Source of the DNA: Amycolatopsis arida
Lineage (GTDB): Bacteria; Actinomycetota; Actinomycetes; Mycobacteriales; Pseudonocardiaceae
Reading direction: 5' to 3'
Assembly: GCF_900115565.1 (NCBI RefSeq)
Contig: NZ_FOWW01000006.1
Span: forward strand, 62,001-126,000
Length of the DNA: 64,000 bases
Below, in pieces: positions 46,267 through 55,235 of this stretch. The translations under genes were made by a program, and so were the position numbers. The notes under the pieces are model-generated. The model searched no databases. It was not told the DNA's origin and saw nothing but the letters and a program-made list of their open reading frames with translations. Each line of letters opens with the position of its first letter. Position 1 is the stretch's first letter.

Positions 46267-47873
46267 TCGGTACCTCCCCGACTCGTGACCGCGCCACCCA
46301 CCGGCAACTCGATCCCGAACGTCGCGCCCTCTCCCGGCCGCGACAGCACCACCGTCCGGCCACCGTGCGCCTCGGCGATCGCCTTCACGATCGCCAACCC
46401 CAGCCCGGCGCCGCCCCGGCGCCCGGCACCGGCCGCGCCCCTGGCGAACCGCTCGAAGATCCGCGGTGCCTCCGCGGGGTCGACCCCGGGGCCGGTGTCG
46501 GTCACCCAGAACGACACCATCCCGCCGGTCAGCGCGGAACCGATCCGCACGAGGTCGCCCTCCGCGGTGTGCTGCACCGCGTTCTGCGCCAACTGCAGCA
46601 CCGCCTGCGTCACCCGCTGCGGGTCCACCTCCGCCTCGCCCTCACCGAGCGCCTCCATCGTCCACGCCCGCGGCGCCAGCGCCCGCACCTTCGCGTCGAT
46701 GTCGCTGGTCAACTCCGGAATGGACGTCCACTGCGGACGGACGAAGTCCGGCTGCTCGGCCTTGGCCAGCAGCAGCAGGTCGTCGACGATCCGCGCCATC
46801 CGGTCCAGCTCGTCGGTGCACAGCCGGACCACCTCGGCCCGCTCGGCCGGATCGTCACCCAGCAGCTCCAGGTGCCCGCGGACGATCGTGATCGGCGTGC
46901 GCAGCTCGTGCCCCGCGTCGTCCAGGAAGTCCCGCCGCGTGCGGAACGCCTTCGCCAACCGGTCCAGCATCGCGTTGAACTGCTCGGCCAGCGCCGCGAT
47001 GTCGTCCCGCCCGCGCACCGGGATCCGCCGGGTGAGGTCGGCCTCGGTCAGCGACGCGGCCGCCAGCCGCACGGTGCGCACCGGCGCCAGGATCTGCCCG
47101 GCCACCACCCACGACACGGCCGCGGCCAGCAGCAGTGCCACGGCGCCGACCAGCACCAGCGTCCGCACCGTCGCGTCGGCGTCGGCCAGCACCGGGCCGG
47201 TGACGAATCCGGCGACGAACCACGACCGCGGCTGGGAGTCGACCGCCACCCGCACCCAGCGCAGCTGCCCTGCCGGCGTCGCCAGCACCCCCTCGCTGGC
47301 CGGGGCCCGCACGATCTCCCCGAGCATAGCGTCGTCCAGCGGGAAGTCCTGCACCGACGCGTCCACCTGCCGCACGGTGCCCAGCCGGCCGCCGTGGTCG
47401 ACCACACCGACCAGCAGCTCCGCCCGGTCGGTGTACTGGGCGGCGAGGTGCCGGCGGAACAGCGCGTCCGGATCGGTGATCCGACCGCCCGTCGCCGGGT
47501 CGACCCCCGCCGCGGCGAACTGGTGGAACTCCGCGGCGTCCTGCTCCAACCCCCGGTTCACCCGGTCGGTGAGGGCGGTGTACTCGAACCGGGCCACCAG
47601 CAGCACCACCGCCGCCAGCCCGGCGGCCATCACCAGCACGAGCCAGCCCATGATCTGCACCCGCGCCGGCACCCTCGGCCCCCGGCCCGGCCGCGGCAGC
47701 GAAAGGGTGTCGTCTGGGCCGCACTCCTCCCACCCCGGAGGGCGCTCCACGCTCGGCGGCCGTCGCGCGGCCGTGCCCGCTGGACCGCACTCCTCCCTCG
47801 CCGAGACACGGTCGATGCTCGACGGTCGTCGCGCGGCCGTGTCCCGCTGGCCAGGCTCCCGGTCAGTCGTCAT
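46263..47873 (-). CDS. sensor histidine kinase with repeat-derived N-terminus
   Basis: A 536-residue HisKA kinase; its stop overlaps the ATG of the downstream response regulator by 4 bases (46263-46266). After a 70-residue N-terminal tail come a transmembrane helix (about 75-95), an extracytoplasmic loop of about 115 residues, a second helix near 222-245, HAMP, HisKA (AGHELRTPITIVRGH, His near 321) and HATPase_c (QNAVQHT, VTDTGPGVD, GGAGLGLAIVKAIAEAHGG). The tail contains TAARRPSSIDRVSAREE and TAARRPPSVERPPGWEE, the same peptide repeat as at 2477. The ATG at 47873 overlaps the upstream gene by 11 bases; an internal start near 47660 would omit the repeats. Confidence 0.9.
   Translation of the reverse strand: MTTDREPGQRDTAARRPSSIDRVSAREECGPAGTAARRPPSVERPPGWEECGPDDTLSLPRPGRGPRVPARVQIMGWLVLVMAAGLAAVVLLVARFEYTALTDRVNRGLEQDAAEFHQFAAAGVDPATGGRITDPDALFRRHLAAQYTDRAELLVGVVDHGGRLGTVRQVDASVQDFPLDDAMLGEIVRAPASEGVLATPAGQLRWVRVAVDSQPRSWFVAGFVTGPVLADADATVRTLVLVGAVALLLAAAVSWVVAGQILAPVRTVRLAAASLTEADLTRRIPVRGRDDIAALAEQFNAMLDRLAKAFRTRRDFLDDAGHELRTPITIVRGHLELLGDDPAERAEVVRLCTDELDRMARIVDDLLLLAKAEQPDFVRPQWTSIPELTSDIDAKVRALAPRAWTMEALGEGEAEVDPQRVTQAVLQLAQNAVQHTAEGDLVRIGSALTGGMVSFWVTDTGPGVDPAEAPRIFERFARGAAGAGRRGGAGLGLAIVKAIAEAHGGRTVVLSRPGEGATFGIELPVGGAVTSRGGTE
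47735..47860 (-). repeat. SIDR-family repeat, divergent copy
   Basis: Two units of about 66 bases inside the kinase gene: one has CGACGACCGTCGAGCATCGA on the minus strand (about 47809-47831), matching the third unit at 2650-2670, and a second, more changed unit lies near 47740-47765. Both here and at 2481 the same peptide (TAxRRPxSIDR, xAREE) is encoded in frame. Confidence 0.72.
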
Positions 47874-48144
47874 CGTCCGGCCCGTCGTCCACGTCGTCGT
47901 CGTCCACCGGGGGCGGCGGCGGCAACCGGGTCGGCTCGGACGTGCTGGTCGCGGTGCTCGGTGACGTGGTCGGCGCCGGACCCGACGTGGTGGGCAGCGG
48001 CGCCGGGGGCGACTCCCCGATCCGTACGACGGCCGGCACCGCCGGGGGCGCCGGGTCGCCGACCAGGAACACCGCCGCCAGCGCGGCGCACACCGGCAGC
48101 GCGAGCACGGCGACCAGCGCGGCGATCCGGGGAGCGCGACCCAT
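47863..48144 (-). CDS. small membrane-anchored acidic protein of two-component operon
   Basis: A 93-residue protein: a basic start (MGRAPR), one transmembrane helix (IAALVAVLALPVCAALAAVF), then a Pro/Thr/Ser-rich outer stretch and a final PVDDDDVDDGPDDDD. The acidic tail may bind cations or tune the sensor kinase; small proteins of this build precede kinases in several actinomycetes. The ATG at 48144 is preferred to 48204 because a regulator-like inverted repeat lies at 48178-48205, where the promoter should be. Overlaps the kinase start by 11 bases. Confidence 0.62.
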   Translation of the reverse strand: MGRAPRIAALVAVLALPVCAALAAVFLVGDPAPPAVPAVVRIGESPPAPLPTTSGPAPTTSPSTATSTSEPTRLPPPPPVDDDDVDDGPDDDD

Positions 48145-48177
48145 GCCCCCAGCCTCGTCCGCGCCGGCGAAAGCGGG

Positions 48178-48205
48178 ATGAGCCGACGATGAAGATTCCT
48201 TCATC
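48178..48205. promoter_or_regulatory. probable response-regulator operator upstream of two-component operon
   Basis: Plus strand: GATGA at 48178-48182 and again at 48188-48192, then TTCATC at 48200-48205; GATGAAG-ATTC-CTTCATC is an inverted repeat. The same halves occur at 45489-45508. Suggests autoregulation of the operon. Confidence 0.52.
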
Positions 48206-48218
48206 TCGGCCCCACCGG

Positions 48219-51200
48219 TCAGGCCCTGGCCACCGCGACGGTCACCGGCACCCCGTCACCCACGGTGCCGGCGAACCCGTCGGTCAGCTCGTCGTACCGC
48301 ACGGAGCGGGCGAGGGTCTCCGCGGCCAGGAACTCCTCGTGCGCCCGCGCCGCCGTGACCACCCCGTCCGGCGCGTCGACGGTGAGCGTGATCCGGTCGG
48401 CCACGTCCAGGTCGGCCTCCCTGCGGGCCTGCTGCACCACCCGCACCAGGTCCCTGGCCACGCCCTCCTCGGCCAGCTCCGGGGTCACCTCGGTGTCCAG
48501 CAGCACCAGCCCGGACCCGCCGGGCAGCTCCGCCGCCGCCCCGGAGTCCTCGGCCACCAGCCGCCGCTCGTACTCGCCCTCGGCCAGCTCGATTCCGGCC
48601 GCGACCACGGCGCCCCCCGGGGTGGTGGACCACTCCCCCGCCTTCACCGCCCTGATCACCCGCTGCACGTCCTTGCCCAGTCGGGGACCGGCCACGCGGG
48701 CGTTCACCCCGACCTCGAACCGGCCGTGCGCGGCGACGTCGGTGGTCAGCTCGACGCTCTTGACGTTCACCTCGTCGCGCACGATGTCGGTGAAGTCCCG
48801 CAGCACGTCCACGTCGCCGGCGGCGACCACGAGTCGGGGCAGCGGCAGCCGCACCCGCAGCTTGTTCGCCTTGCGCAGGGACAGCGCCGAGGAGCACACC
48901 TGCCGCACCCGGTCCATCGCGGTGACCAGCGCCGCGTCGGCCGGCAGCCGCTCGGCCACCGGCCAGTCGGTGAGGTGCACCGAGCGGCCACCGGTCAGCC
49001 CGCGCCACACCACCTCCGTGGTCAGCGGCAGCAGCGGCGCCAGCACCCGGCAGGTCACCTCCAGCACGGTGTGCAGGGTGTCGATCGCGTCCTGTTCGCC
49101 GGCCCAGAACCGGTCCCGCGACCGGCGCACGTACCAGTTGGTGAGCACCTCGAGAAAGTCCCGGACGAGCGCGCAGCTTGCGGCCACGTCGTAGGTGTCC
49201 AGCGCGTGTCGCACGTCGGTCACCAGCTCGTGCGTCTTGGCCAGCACGTACCGGTCCAGCACGTGGCGCGAGTCGGTGCGCCACCGCCCCTGGATCCCCT
49301 CGGCGTTGGCGTAGAGCGCGAGGAAGTAGTACGAGTTCCATAGCGGCAGCACGGCCTGGCGCACCGCGTCCCGGATGCCCTTGTCGGTGACGATCAGGTT
49401 GCCGCCGCGCAGGATGGGGCTGGACATCAGGTACCAGCGCATCGCGTCGGAGCCGTCCCGGGCGAACACCTCGTTGACGTCCGGATAGTTGCGCAGCGAC
49501 TTCGACATCTTCTGCCCGTCCGAGCCGAGCACGATGCCGTGCGACACGCAGGTGCGGAACGCCGGCCGGTCGAACAGCGCGGTGGCCAGCACGTGCAGTG
49601 TGTAGAACCAGCCGCGGGTCTGCCCGATGTACTCGACGATGAAGTCACCGGGGTAGTGGTGCTCGAACCAGTCGGCGTTGGAGAACGGGTAGTGCACCTG
49701 GGCATAGGGCATCGACCCGGAGTCGAACCAGACGTCGAGCACCTCCGGCACCCGACGCATGGTCGACCGGCCGGTCGGGTCGTCCGGGTTCGGCCGGGTC
49801 AGCTCGTCGATGAAGGGCCGGTGCAGGTCGGTCGGCCGCACCCCGAAGTCGCGCTCCAGCTCGTCCAGCGAGCCGTACACGTCGACCCGCGGGTGCGCCG
49901 GGTCGTCCGACACCCACACCGGGATCGGCGTGCCCCAGTACCGATTGCGGGAGATCGACCAGTCGCGGGCGTTCTCCAGCCACTTGCCGAACTGGCCGTC
50001 CTTCACGTGCTCCGGGTACCAGGTGATCTGCTGGTTCAGCTCGACCATCCGGTCCTTGAACCGGCTGACCGCGACGAACCACGATGACACCGCCCGGTAG
50101 ATGAGCGGGCTGCGACAACGCCAGCAGTGCGGGTAGGGGTGCTCGTAGGTCTCGTGCCGGAGCAGCACCGCGCCCTGGCTCGCCGCGGACCCGGTGCCGT
50201 TCTTCAGGTCGCGGATGATGTTGGGGTTGGCCTCGAACACCTGCTGGCCCGCGTAGTCGGGCACCTGCGCGTCGAAGCAGCCCTTCGAGTCCACCGGCGT
50301 CACCGGCTCGATGCCGGCGGCGTCGGTCACCACCTTGTCCTCCTCGCCATAGGCCGGTGCGATGTGGACGATGCCGGTGCCGTCCTCGGTGGTGACGTAG
50401 TCGGCGGCCAGCACGCGGTGGGCGTTGTCGTGCCCGGCGAAGTACGGGAACGGTGGGGCGTAGCGGGTGCCGAGCAGGTCGGCGCCCTGGTAGCGGGCCA
50501 GTACCCGCGGGTTCTCGCCCAGCTCCCTGGCGTAGGCGGCGACCCGCGCCTCGGCGAGCAGGAACCGGCGCCCCTCGGGCCCCTCCACCATGACGTAGTC
50601 GACGTCGGGGTGGACGGCGGCGGCGAGGTTGGCCGGCACCGTCCACGGCGTCGTGGTCCAGATCAGCAGGTAGGCGCCGTCGAGTTCGGCGAGGGCACCG
50701 CCGTTGCCCTCGACGCGGTACCCGATGGTCACCGCCGGGTCCTGCCGGCTCTGGTAGACGTCGTCGTCCATCCGCAGCTCGTGGTTGGACAGCGGCGTCT
50801 CGTCCCGCCAGCAGTACGGCAGCACCCGGTAGCCCTCGTAGACCAGACCCTTGTCCCAGAGCTGCTTGAACGCCCAGATCACCGACTCCATGTAGGTGGC
50901 GTCGAGCGTCTTGTAGTCGTTGTCGAAGTCCACCCAGCGGGCCTGGCGGGTGACGTAGTCCTGCCACTCCTTGGTGTACCGCAGCACCGACTCGCGGCAG
51001 GCCGCGTTGAACGTGGCCACGCCCATCTCGTCGATCTCGGCCTTCTCGGTGATGCCGAGCTGGCGCATGGCCTCGAGCTCGGCGGGCAGGCCGTGGGTGT
51101 CCCAGCCGAACCGGCGCTCCACCCGGCGACCGCGCATGGTCTGGTAGCGCGGCACGACGTCCTTGACGTACCCGGTGAGCAGGTGGCCGTAGTGCGGCAG

Positions 51201-51398
51201 CCCGTTGGCGAACGGGGGGCCGTCGTAGAAGACGTACTCGTTGGCCCCGTTGGTCCCCGGCTCGCGCGCCTCCACGCTCGCGGTGAAGGTGCGGTCGGCC
51301 TCCCAGTACGCCAGCACCGCCTCCTCCAGCTCCGGGAAGGACGGCTGGGCGGGCACCTGGGCGGGGGGAAGGTCACCGACCGAGGCCTTGGGGTACAT
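48219..51398 (-). CDS. ileS: isoleucine--tRNA ligase
   Basis: Class I aminoacyl-tRNA synthetase of 1059 residues that charges tRNA-Ile and edits valine. It is of the longer, eukaryote-like type common in actinomycetes. [20 protein letters not shown] (about 59-78) carries the HIGH-equivalent [16 protein letters not shown] the editing domain, [20 protein letters not shown] and [13 protein letters not shown] (near 640) the second catalytic motif. The C-terminal anticodon-binding region has [11 protein letters not shown] and the DUF5915-like end. The ATG at 51398 has GAGGAG upstream within a T-box leader. Confidence 0.97.
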   Translation of the reverse strand: MYPKASVGDLPPAQVPAQPSFPELEEAVLAYWEADRTFTASVEAREPGTNGANEYVFYDGPPFANGLPHYGHLLTGYVKDVVPRYQTMRGRRVERRFGWDTHGLPAELEAMRQLGITEKAEIDEMGVATFNAACRESVLRYTKEWQDYVTRQARWVDFDNDYKTLDATYMESVIWAFKQLWDKGLVYEGYRVLPYCWRDETPLSNHELRMDDDVYQSRQDPAVTIGYRVEGNGGALAELDGAYLLIWTTTPWTVPANLAAAVHPDVDYVMVEGPEGRRFLLAEARVAAYARELGENPRVLARYQGADLLGTRYAPPFPYFAGHDNAHRVLAADYVTTEDGTGIVHIAPAYGEEDKVVTDAAGIEPVTPVDSKGCFDAQVPDYAGQQVFEANPNIIRDLKNGTGSAASQGAVLLRHETYEHPYPHCWRCRSPLIYRAVSSWFVAVSRFKDRMVELNQQITWYPEHVKDGQFGKWLENARDWSISRNRYWGTPIPVWVSDDPAHPRVDVYGSLDELERDFGVRPTDLHRPFIDELTRPNPDDPTGRSTMRRVPEVLDVWFDSGSMPYAQVHYPFSNADWFEHHYPGDFIVEYIGQTRGWFYTLHVLATALFDRPAFRTCVSHGIVLGSDGQKMSKSLRNYPDVNEVFARDGSDAMRWYLMSSPILRGGNLIVTDKGIRDAVRQAVLPLWNSYYFLALYANAEGIQGRWRTDSRHVLDRYVLAKTHELVTDVRHALDTYDVAASCALVRDFLEVLTNWYVRRSRDRFWAGEQDAIDTLHTVLEVTCRVLAPLLPLTTEVVWRGLTGGRSVHLTDWPVAERLPADAALVTAMDRVRQVCSSALSLRKANKLRVRLPLPRLVVAAGDVDVLRDFTDIVRDEVNVKSVELTTDVAAHGRFEVGVNARVAGPRLGKDVQRVIRAVKAGEWSTTPGGAVVAAGIELAEGEYERRLVAEDSGAAAELPGGSGLVLLDTEVTPELAEEGVARDLVRVVQQARREADLDVADRITLTVDAPDGVVTAARAHEEFLAAETLARSVRYDELTDGFAGTVGDGVPVTVAVARA

Positions 51399-51404
51399 CC
51401 GGTG

Positions 51405-51640
51405 CGCTCCTCGCGGGTCGTCTCTCGTCCGGTTCGCCGGCACTGGTCCGGCTGGCCACACGGGGACGACACGCCCACCGCCCGGCGAGCGTTCCGCGGT
51501 ACCACCCCGTTTGCCCGCGCCGGCGGCGCGGGCCTCTCGTTGGTCGGCTGTGACGGGCCGTCCCGTCCGGTTCTACTGAGGACCCCGGGTCCCGTTCTTC
51601 CGGAGGCTCCCCGGTGATGGCCGGATCGACGCCTGTGCCT
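51405..51640 (-). ncRNA. T-box leader of ileS
   Basis: The leader carries GGGGTGGTACCGCG (about 51508-51495, minus strand), the T-box sequence that binds the uncharged tRNA acceptor end. Stem I near 51600-51640 contains GGCGTCGATCCGG with the isoleucine specifier ATC at 51626-51624. In actinomycetes the ileS T-box controls translation by freeing the ribosome site (GAGGAG near 51412) when tRNA-Ile is uncharged. Confidence 0.9.
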
Positions 51641-51715
51641 ATCAGGTTAACCCGCCCGTCCACCGCGTAACGCACCCGCCCCGGAGCCCAGGGCCACTGG
51701 TCGGTGCTTCGTGGC

Positions 51716-52372
51716 CTAGCGGTCGGCGCGGGACTTGCCCTTGCGGCGGTGCGCGGCGGCCAACGTGGCGTCGGGGCCGCAGCGGGCACACGGGGTGAAG
51801 CCGAGCTCCCTGGCCTCGGACACGGCGATCGGGATGATGTCGCGGTCGGCCAGCCAGTCGCACTCGGTGAGGTGGTAGCGGGGGTGCTCGTCGACGACGA
51901 CCACCTCGTCGTCGAGCTCGGTGACGACCAGCAGGTCGGCGGCGTCGGTCTCCTCTTCGGCCGGCTCACCGTCGGGGACCCGGCCGGCGCCCTCGTCGGA
52001 CTCGCCGACGCTCCGCAGCTCTCCCGCCGCGGGCAGGAGGGCGGTCTGCTGCTTCGCGGCTGCTTCCGGCTCTCCGAACTCCCCGGCCTTCACGGTCTCG
52101 CCGGCGTCGGCTTCGGTGTCCGCGGCCTCCGCGGTGACGTCCTCGGCGTCCTCGGCGTCCCCGGCCTCGCCGGGCTCGGTGGTCTCGTCGGCATCGTGGT
52201 CCGTGCCCGGCCGAGCCGCCGAGCGCCGGCGCAGCCAGTCCACGAACAGGACGACACCGGCCAAGGCGGACAGGGCGATCGAGATCCAGGCCCACAGCGA
52301 GTCGGCGGTGATGAGTGCCGTGACGACGCCGCCGAGCGCGGCCAACACCAGGATCAGGACGATGTAGAGCAC
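51716..52372 (-). CDS. membrane protein with C-terminal Cys/His cluster
   Basis: A 218-residue protein. Two transmembrane helices occupy residues 1-20 and 28-46 (LYIVLILVLAALGGVV, WAWISIALSALAGVVLFVDW). A 90-residue acidic linker (Glu/Asp/Ala) follows. The last 60 residues, HPRYHLTECDWLADRDIIPI, VSEARELGFTPCARCGPDAT, have the layout HLxxCxxL...EAxxxGFxPCxxC seen in small metal-binding or nuclease-associated tails. Anchored in the membrane, with the cluster probably cytosolic. Lies between ileS and divIVA; function unknown but likely envelope-related. Confidence 0.75.
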   Translation of the reverse strand: MLYIVLILVLAALGGVVTALITADSLWAWISIALSALAGVVLFVDWLRRRSAARPGTDHDADETTEPGEAGDAEDAEDVTAEAADTEADAGETVKAGEFGEPEAAAKQQTALLPAAGELRSVGESDEGAGRVPDGEPAEEETDAADLLVVTELDDEVVVVDEHPRYHLTECDWLADRDIIPIAVSEARELGFTPCARCGPDATLAAAHRRKGKSRADR

Positions 52373-52592
52373 GGTGAATTACACCATGTGGCGGGCGGGA
52401 TTGCCGAGTCGCCGGGCGGGGTCCCGCCCGCCGGGGCACCGGAACCGGTGCGGTCCAGGTGCCCCGGCGACGGCGGATCGGGCAGGCGCCGGGCGGCTCC
52501 ACCGGGCGATCCGGGTGGGACGTGGTGGAGCGCGCGGGCGATCACATCACGGGGTGACGGTCGTGGCTCAGTACGCGGGCCGGGGCGGGTGG

Positions 52593-53438
52593 TCAGCCTG
52601 CCTCGGCCCGCGGACCGAAGGAGTAGCCCTGGCCGCTACCACCTCCACTGCCTCCGCTGCCGGACTTGCCGGAGCCGGCCGAGGCGGACGCCGGTGCGGC
52701 GGACCCGCGGTCGTCGAGCTCACGCAGCTGCGACTCGAGGAACCCGCGCAGCCGGGTGCGGTACTCCCGCTCGATGGTGCGCAGCTCCTCGATCTTCTTG
52801 CCGAGCGCGGTCTTCTCGGCGTTCATGTTGTTCATCGTCTCGGTGTACTTGCGCTGCGCCTCGCGCTCCAGCGTCGTGGCCTTGTCCCTGGCCTGCCGCT
52901 CGAGCGTCTCGGCCCGGGTGCGGGCGTCGTTGAGCATCGTCTCCGCGCGGGCGCGCGCCTCGTTGACCATCGAGTCCGACTTGGCCCTGGCGTCGGAGAG
53001 CAGCTGCTCGGACTTCGTGCGCGCCTCGGCGAGCATGCCGTCGGACTCGGTCTTGGCCTCGGCGGTCAGCCGGTCGGCCATCTCCTGGGCGAGCCCGAGC
53101 ACCTTCGCGGCCTGCACGTTGGGCTCGCCGTTGTCGCCCATCAGCCCGACGTGGGTCTGGGTCTGCTCCATCGGCGAGGGCACGGGGGCGAGCCGGCGGG
53201 AGTCCTCCCGGTGCGGCGCGCCGGCCTTGGCGGCTTCCAGCTCGCTACGGGTTGATTCCAACTCCGCATCGAGCTGCTCGACCTGCTGCCGCAGCTCGTT
53301 ATTGTCCTCGATCAACCGGGCGAGCTCGGTCTCCACCAGGTCGAGGAAGGCATCCACCTCGTCCTCGTTGTAGCCCCGCTTGCCGATTGGAGGCTTGCTG
53401 AACGCGACGTTATGCACGTCAGCAGGGGTCAACGACAT
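52593..53438 (-). CDS. divIVA: DivIVA/Wag31 polar growth protein
   Basis: A 281-residue coiled-coil protein that marks cell poles and directs tip growth and peptidoglycan synthesis. The N-terminal membrane-binding domain reads [20 protein letters not shown] and [14 protein letters not shown] (residues 3-37). A first coiled coil ([20 protein letters not shown]) is followed by a linker and a long second coil (residues 110-235, [20 protein letters not shown]). It ends in a glycine/serine tail. It is last in the division cluster order sepF-yggT-divIVA. Confidence 0.96.
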   Translation of the reverse strand: MSLTPADVHNVAFSKPPIGKRGYNEDEVDAFLDLVETELARLIEDNNELRQQVEQLDAELESTRSELEAAKAGAPHREDSRRLAPVPSPMEQTQTHVGLMGDNGEPNVQAAKVLGLAQEMADRLTAEAKTESDGMLAEARTKSEQLLSDARAKSDSMVNEARARAETMLNDARTRAETLERQARDKATTLEREAQRKYTETMNNMNAEKTALGKKIEELRTIEREYRTRLRGFLESQLRELDDRGSAAPASASAGSGKSGSGGSGGGSGQGYSFGPRAEAG

Positions 53439-53488
53439 CAGATCACCTCACGCACTCCATGGCCTGCCGGACAGCACCCGGGTCCCCG

Positions 53489-53782
53489 TCACCCGGGCAG
53501 TGCCAGTTGCATCAGTATGAACACAACCAACAGCAGCACCATAATCGATAAGTCCAGTCCGACCCCGCCGATCCGCACCATCGGGATGATCCGCCGCACC
53601 GCGCGGACTGGCGGGTCCGTCACTGTGTAGATGGTCTCCAGCGTTACCGCAACCCCCCCGACGGGTCGCCATTCCCGCGCGAACGCCCGCACGAGCTCCA
53701 CGACGATCCGCGCCGTGAGCAGGAGCCAGAAGGCGAACAGCAGGTAGTAGAGGACTATCCGGACCGCATCCACGCCGCTCAC
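53489..53782 (-). CDS. YggT family membrane protein
   Basis: A 97-residue membrane protein with two hydrophobic segments (residues 7-28 and 74-96). The conserved loop ETIYTVTDPPVRAVRRIIP (residues 48-66) is the YggT signature. The family affects membrane organisation or cell division and is nearly always found between sepF and divIVA in actinomycetes, as here. Confidence 0.92.
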   Translation of the reverse strand: MSGVDAVRIVLYYLLFAFWLLLTARIVVELVRAFAREWRPVGGVAVTLETIYTVTDPPVRAVRRIIPMVRIGGVGLDLSIMVLLLVVFILMQLALPG

Positions 53783-53799
53783 TCTGCCACAACCGGCCC

Positions 53800-54423
53800 T
53801 CAGAAGGGACGATCGGAGTGCCGGAGGAACAGCCCTCCCTCGGCGATCCGCCGCCGGTCCTCGGCCGTGACCTCGACGTCCGGCGGTGAGAGCAAGAACA
53901 CTTTGTTGGTGACCTTGTCCATGGAGCCGCGCAGGGCGAACGCGAGCCCGGCGGCGAAGTCGACGAGCCGCTTGGCGTCGGCGTTCTCCATCTCGGTGAG
54001 GTTCATGATCACCGGGATGCCGTCCCGGTAGGCCTCACCGATGGCCCGTGCCTCAGCGTAGCTGGTCGGGTGCAGCGTGGTGATCCGGGCCAGCGGGTCG
54101 CGCGGTCGCGGCTGCTCGGGCACCGGTCGCAGCCGCGCCACCGGCTCGGGCTGGCGCTCGACGGCGAGCGCGCCCTGCACGCCGGTGTCGGCGAGCGACC
54201 CGCGGCCACGCACCGGCTCGACGTCGTAGTCGTCGACGGGGTGGTAGCGCCCCCTGGCCCGGGGCCGGGGCGCCGGCTCGCGCTCGTAGGCGTCGTAGCC
54301 GTCCTCGTCCGGGTAGCCGCGGCGGTAGTCGTCGTCGGCGTGGTAGCTGTCATAGCCGTCGTAGCCGTCACCGTCGGCCGGCACCATGCCGAAGTACGCC
54401 TTCAGCCTCTGAAGCGCGCTCAT
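53800..54423 (-). CDS. sepF: cell division protein SepF
   Basis: A 207-residue FtsZ-binding, membrane-anchoring protein. The N-terminal amphipathic anchor MSALQRLKAYFGMV is followed by a Tyr/Asp-rich linker of about 90 residues (YDGYDSYHADDDYRRGY). The C-terminal DUF552 domain starts ITTLHPTSYAEARAIGEAYR, with VIMNLTEM and DFAAGLAFALRGSMDKV. GGGAGAGG lies before the ATG at 54423; an upstream GTG would add 10 residues and looks less likely. SepF replaces FtsA as FtsZ membrane anchor in this phylum. Confidence 0.95.
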   Translation of the reverse strand: MSALQRLKAYFGMVPADGDGYDGYDSYHADDDYRRGYPDEDGYDAYEREPAPRPRARGRYHPVDDYDVEPVRGRGSLADTGVQGALAVERQPEPVARLRPVPEQPRPRDPLARITTLHPTSYAEARAIGEAYRDGIPVIMNLTEMENADAKRLVDFAAGLAFALRGSMDKVTNKVFLLSPPDVEVTAEDRRRIAEGGLFLRHSDRPF

Positions 54424-54497
54424 GCCTCTCCCTCGCCCATCCGGAACGGCCACCCTGACGCTGAGTCACGCGCACGAACGCCGCTGGGTGAACTCCC

Positions 54498-55235
54498 TCA
54501 GGGCGAGGCTAATCCGCGACCCCCCAGCAATGCGGTTCCGACACGCACACAGGTCGAGCCGTGCGCGATGGCCTCCTCCAGGTCACCGCTCATGCCCGCG
54601 GACAGCTCGGTGGCGTCCGGGTGGTCCCGGCGGAGCCGTGCGGCGGCCTCGGCCAGCCGGGCGAACGCGGGTGCCGGCTCGGCACCCAGCGGAGCGACGG
54701 CCATCAGGCCGCGCAACCGCAGCTCACCTGAACGGGTGACAATCTGGGCGACGGCACTAAGATCATCGAGCCGGCAACCACCACGAGAGGGGTCGTCATC
54801 GAGGCTCACCTGCACCAGCACGTCGAGCGCGCGGTCCCGCTCGCCGGCGTTGCGCGCGTTCCGGACGGCCTTGGCGAGCGCCTCGGCGAGCCGGCCCGAG
54901 TCGACGGACTGGACCTCCGCGGCCCACCGGGCCACCGAGCGGGCCTTGTTGCGCTGCAGCTGGCCGACCATGTGCCAGCGGATCGGCGCGTCCGGCCGCA
55001 GCCGGGCCACCTCGCGCGTCTTGGCCGCGGCCTCCTGGTCGCGGTTCTCCGCCAGCTCGGTCACCCCGAGGTCGGCCAGCAGCGCCGCGTCGCCGGCAGG
55101 AAACGTCTTGGTGACCGCCAGCAGCCGCACCTCGGCCGGGTCGCGACCGGCGGCCGTACAGGCCCGCTCGATCCGGGCGCGCACCGCCGCCAGCGCGGCG
55201 GCCAGCTCGTCCTTCCGGTTGGTGTGCTCGGTCAT
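54498..55235 (-). CDS. YggS-family PLP homeostasis protein
   Basis: A 245-residue fold-type III PLP-binding protein. RLLAVTKTFP (near residue 40) has the PLP Lys, ENRDQEA near 63, RWHMVGQLQRNKAR near 85 and ELSAGMSGDLEEAIAHGSTC near 212 form the pocket. It holds and delivers pyridoxal phosphate and has no known catalytic activity. The ATG overlaps the stop of pgeF by 4 bases. Confidence 0.93.
   Translation of the reverse strand: MTEHTNRKDELAAALAAVRARIERACTAAGRDPAEVRLLAVTKTFPAGDAALLADLGVTELAENRDQEAAAKTREVARLRPDAPIRWHMVGQLQRNKARSVARWAAEVQSVDSGRLAEALAKAVRNARNAGERDRALDVLVQVSLDDDPSRGGCRLDDLSAVAQIVTRSGELRLRGLMAVAPLGAEPAPAFARLAEAAARLRRDHPDATELSAGMSGDLEEAIAHGSTCVRVGTALLGGRGLASP

Noticed and set aside
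45568-47964. Long plus-strand frame opposite the two-component genes
   Set aside because: Serine/arginine-rich shadow of the response regulator and kinase genes, which have clear motifs on the other strand.
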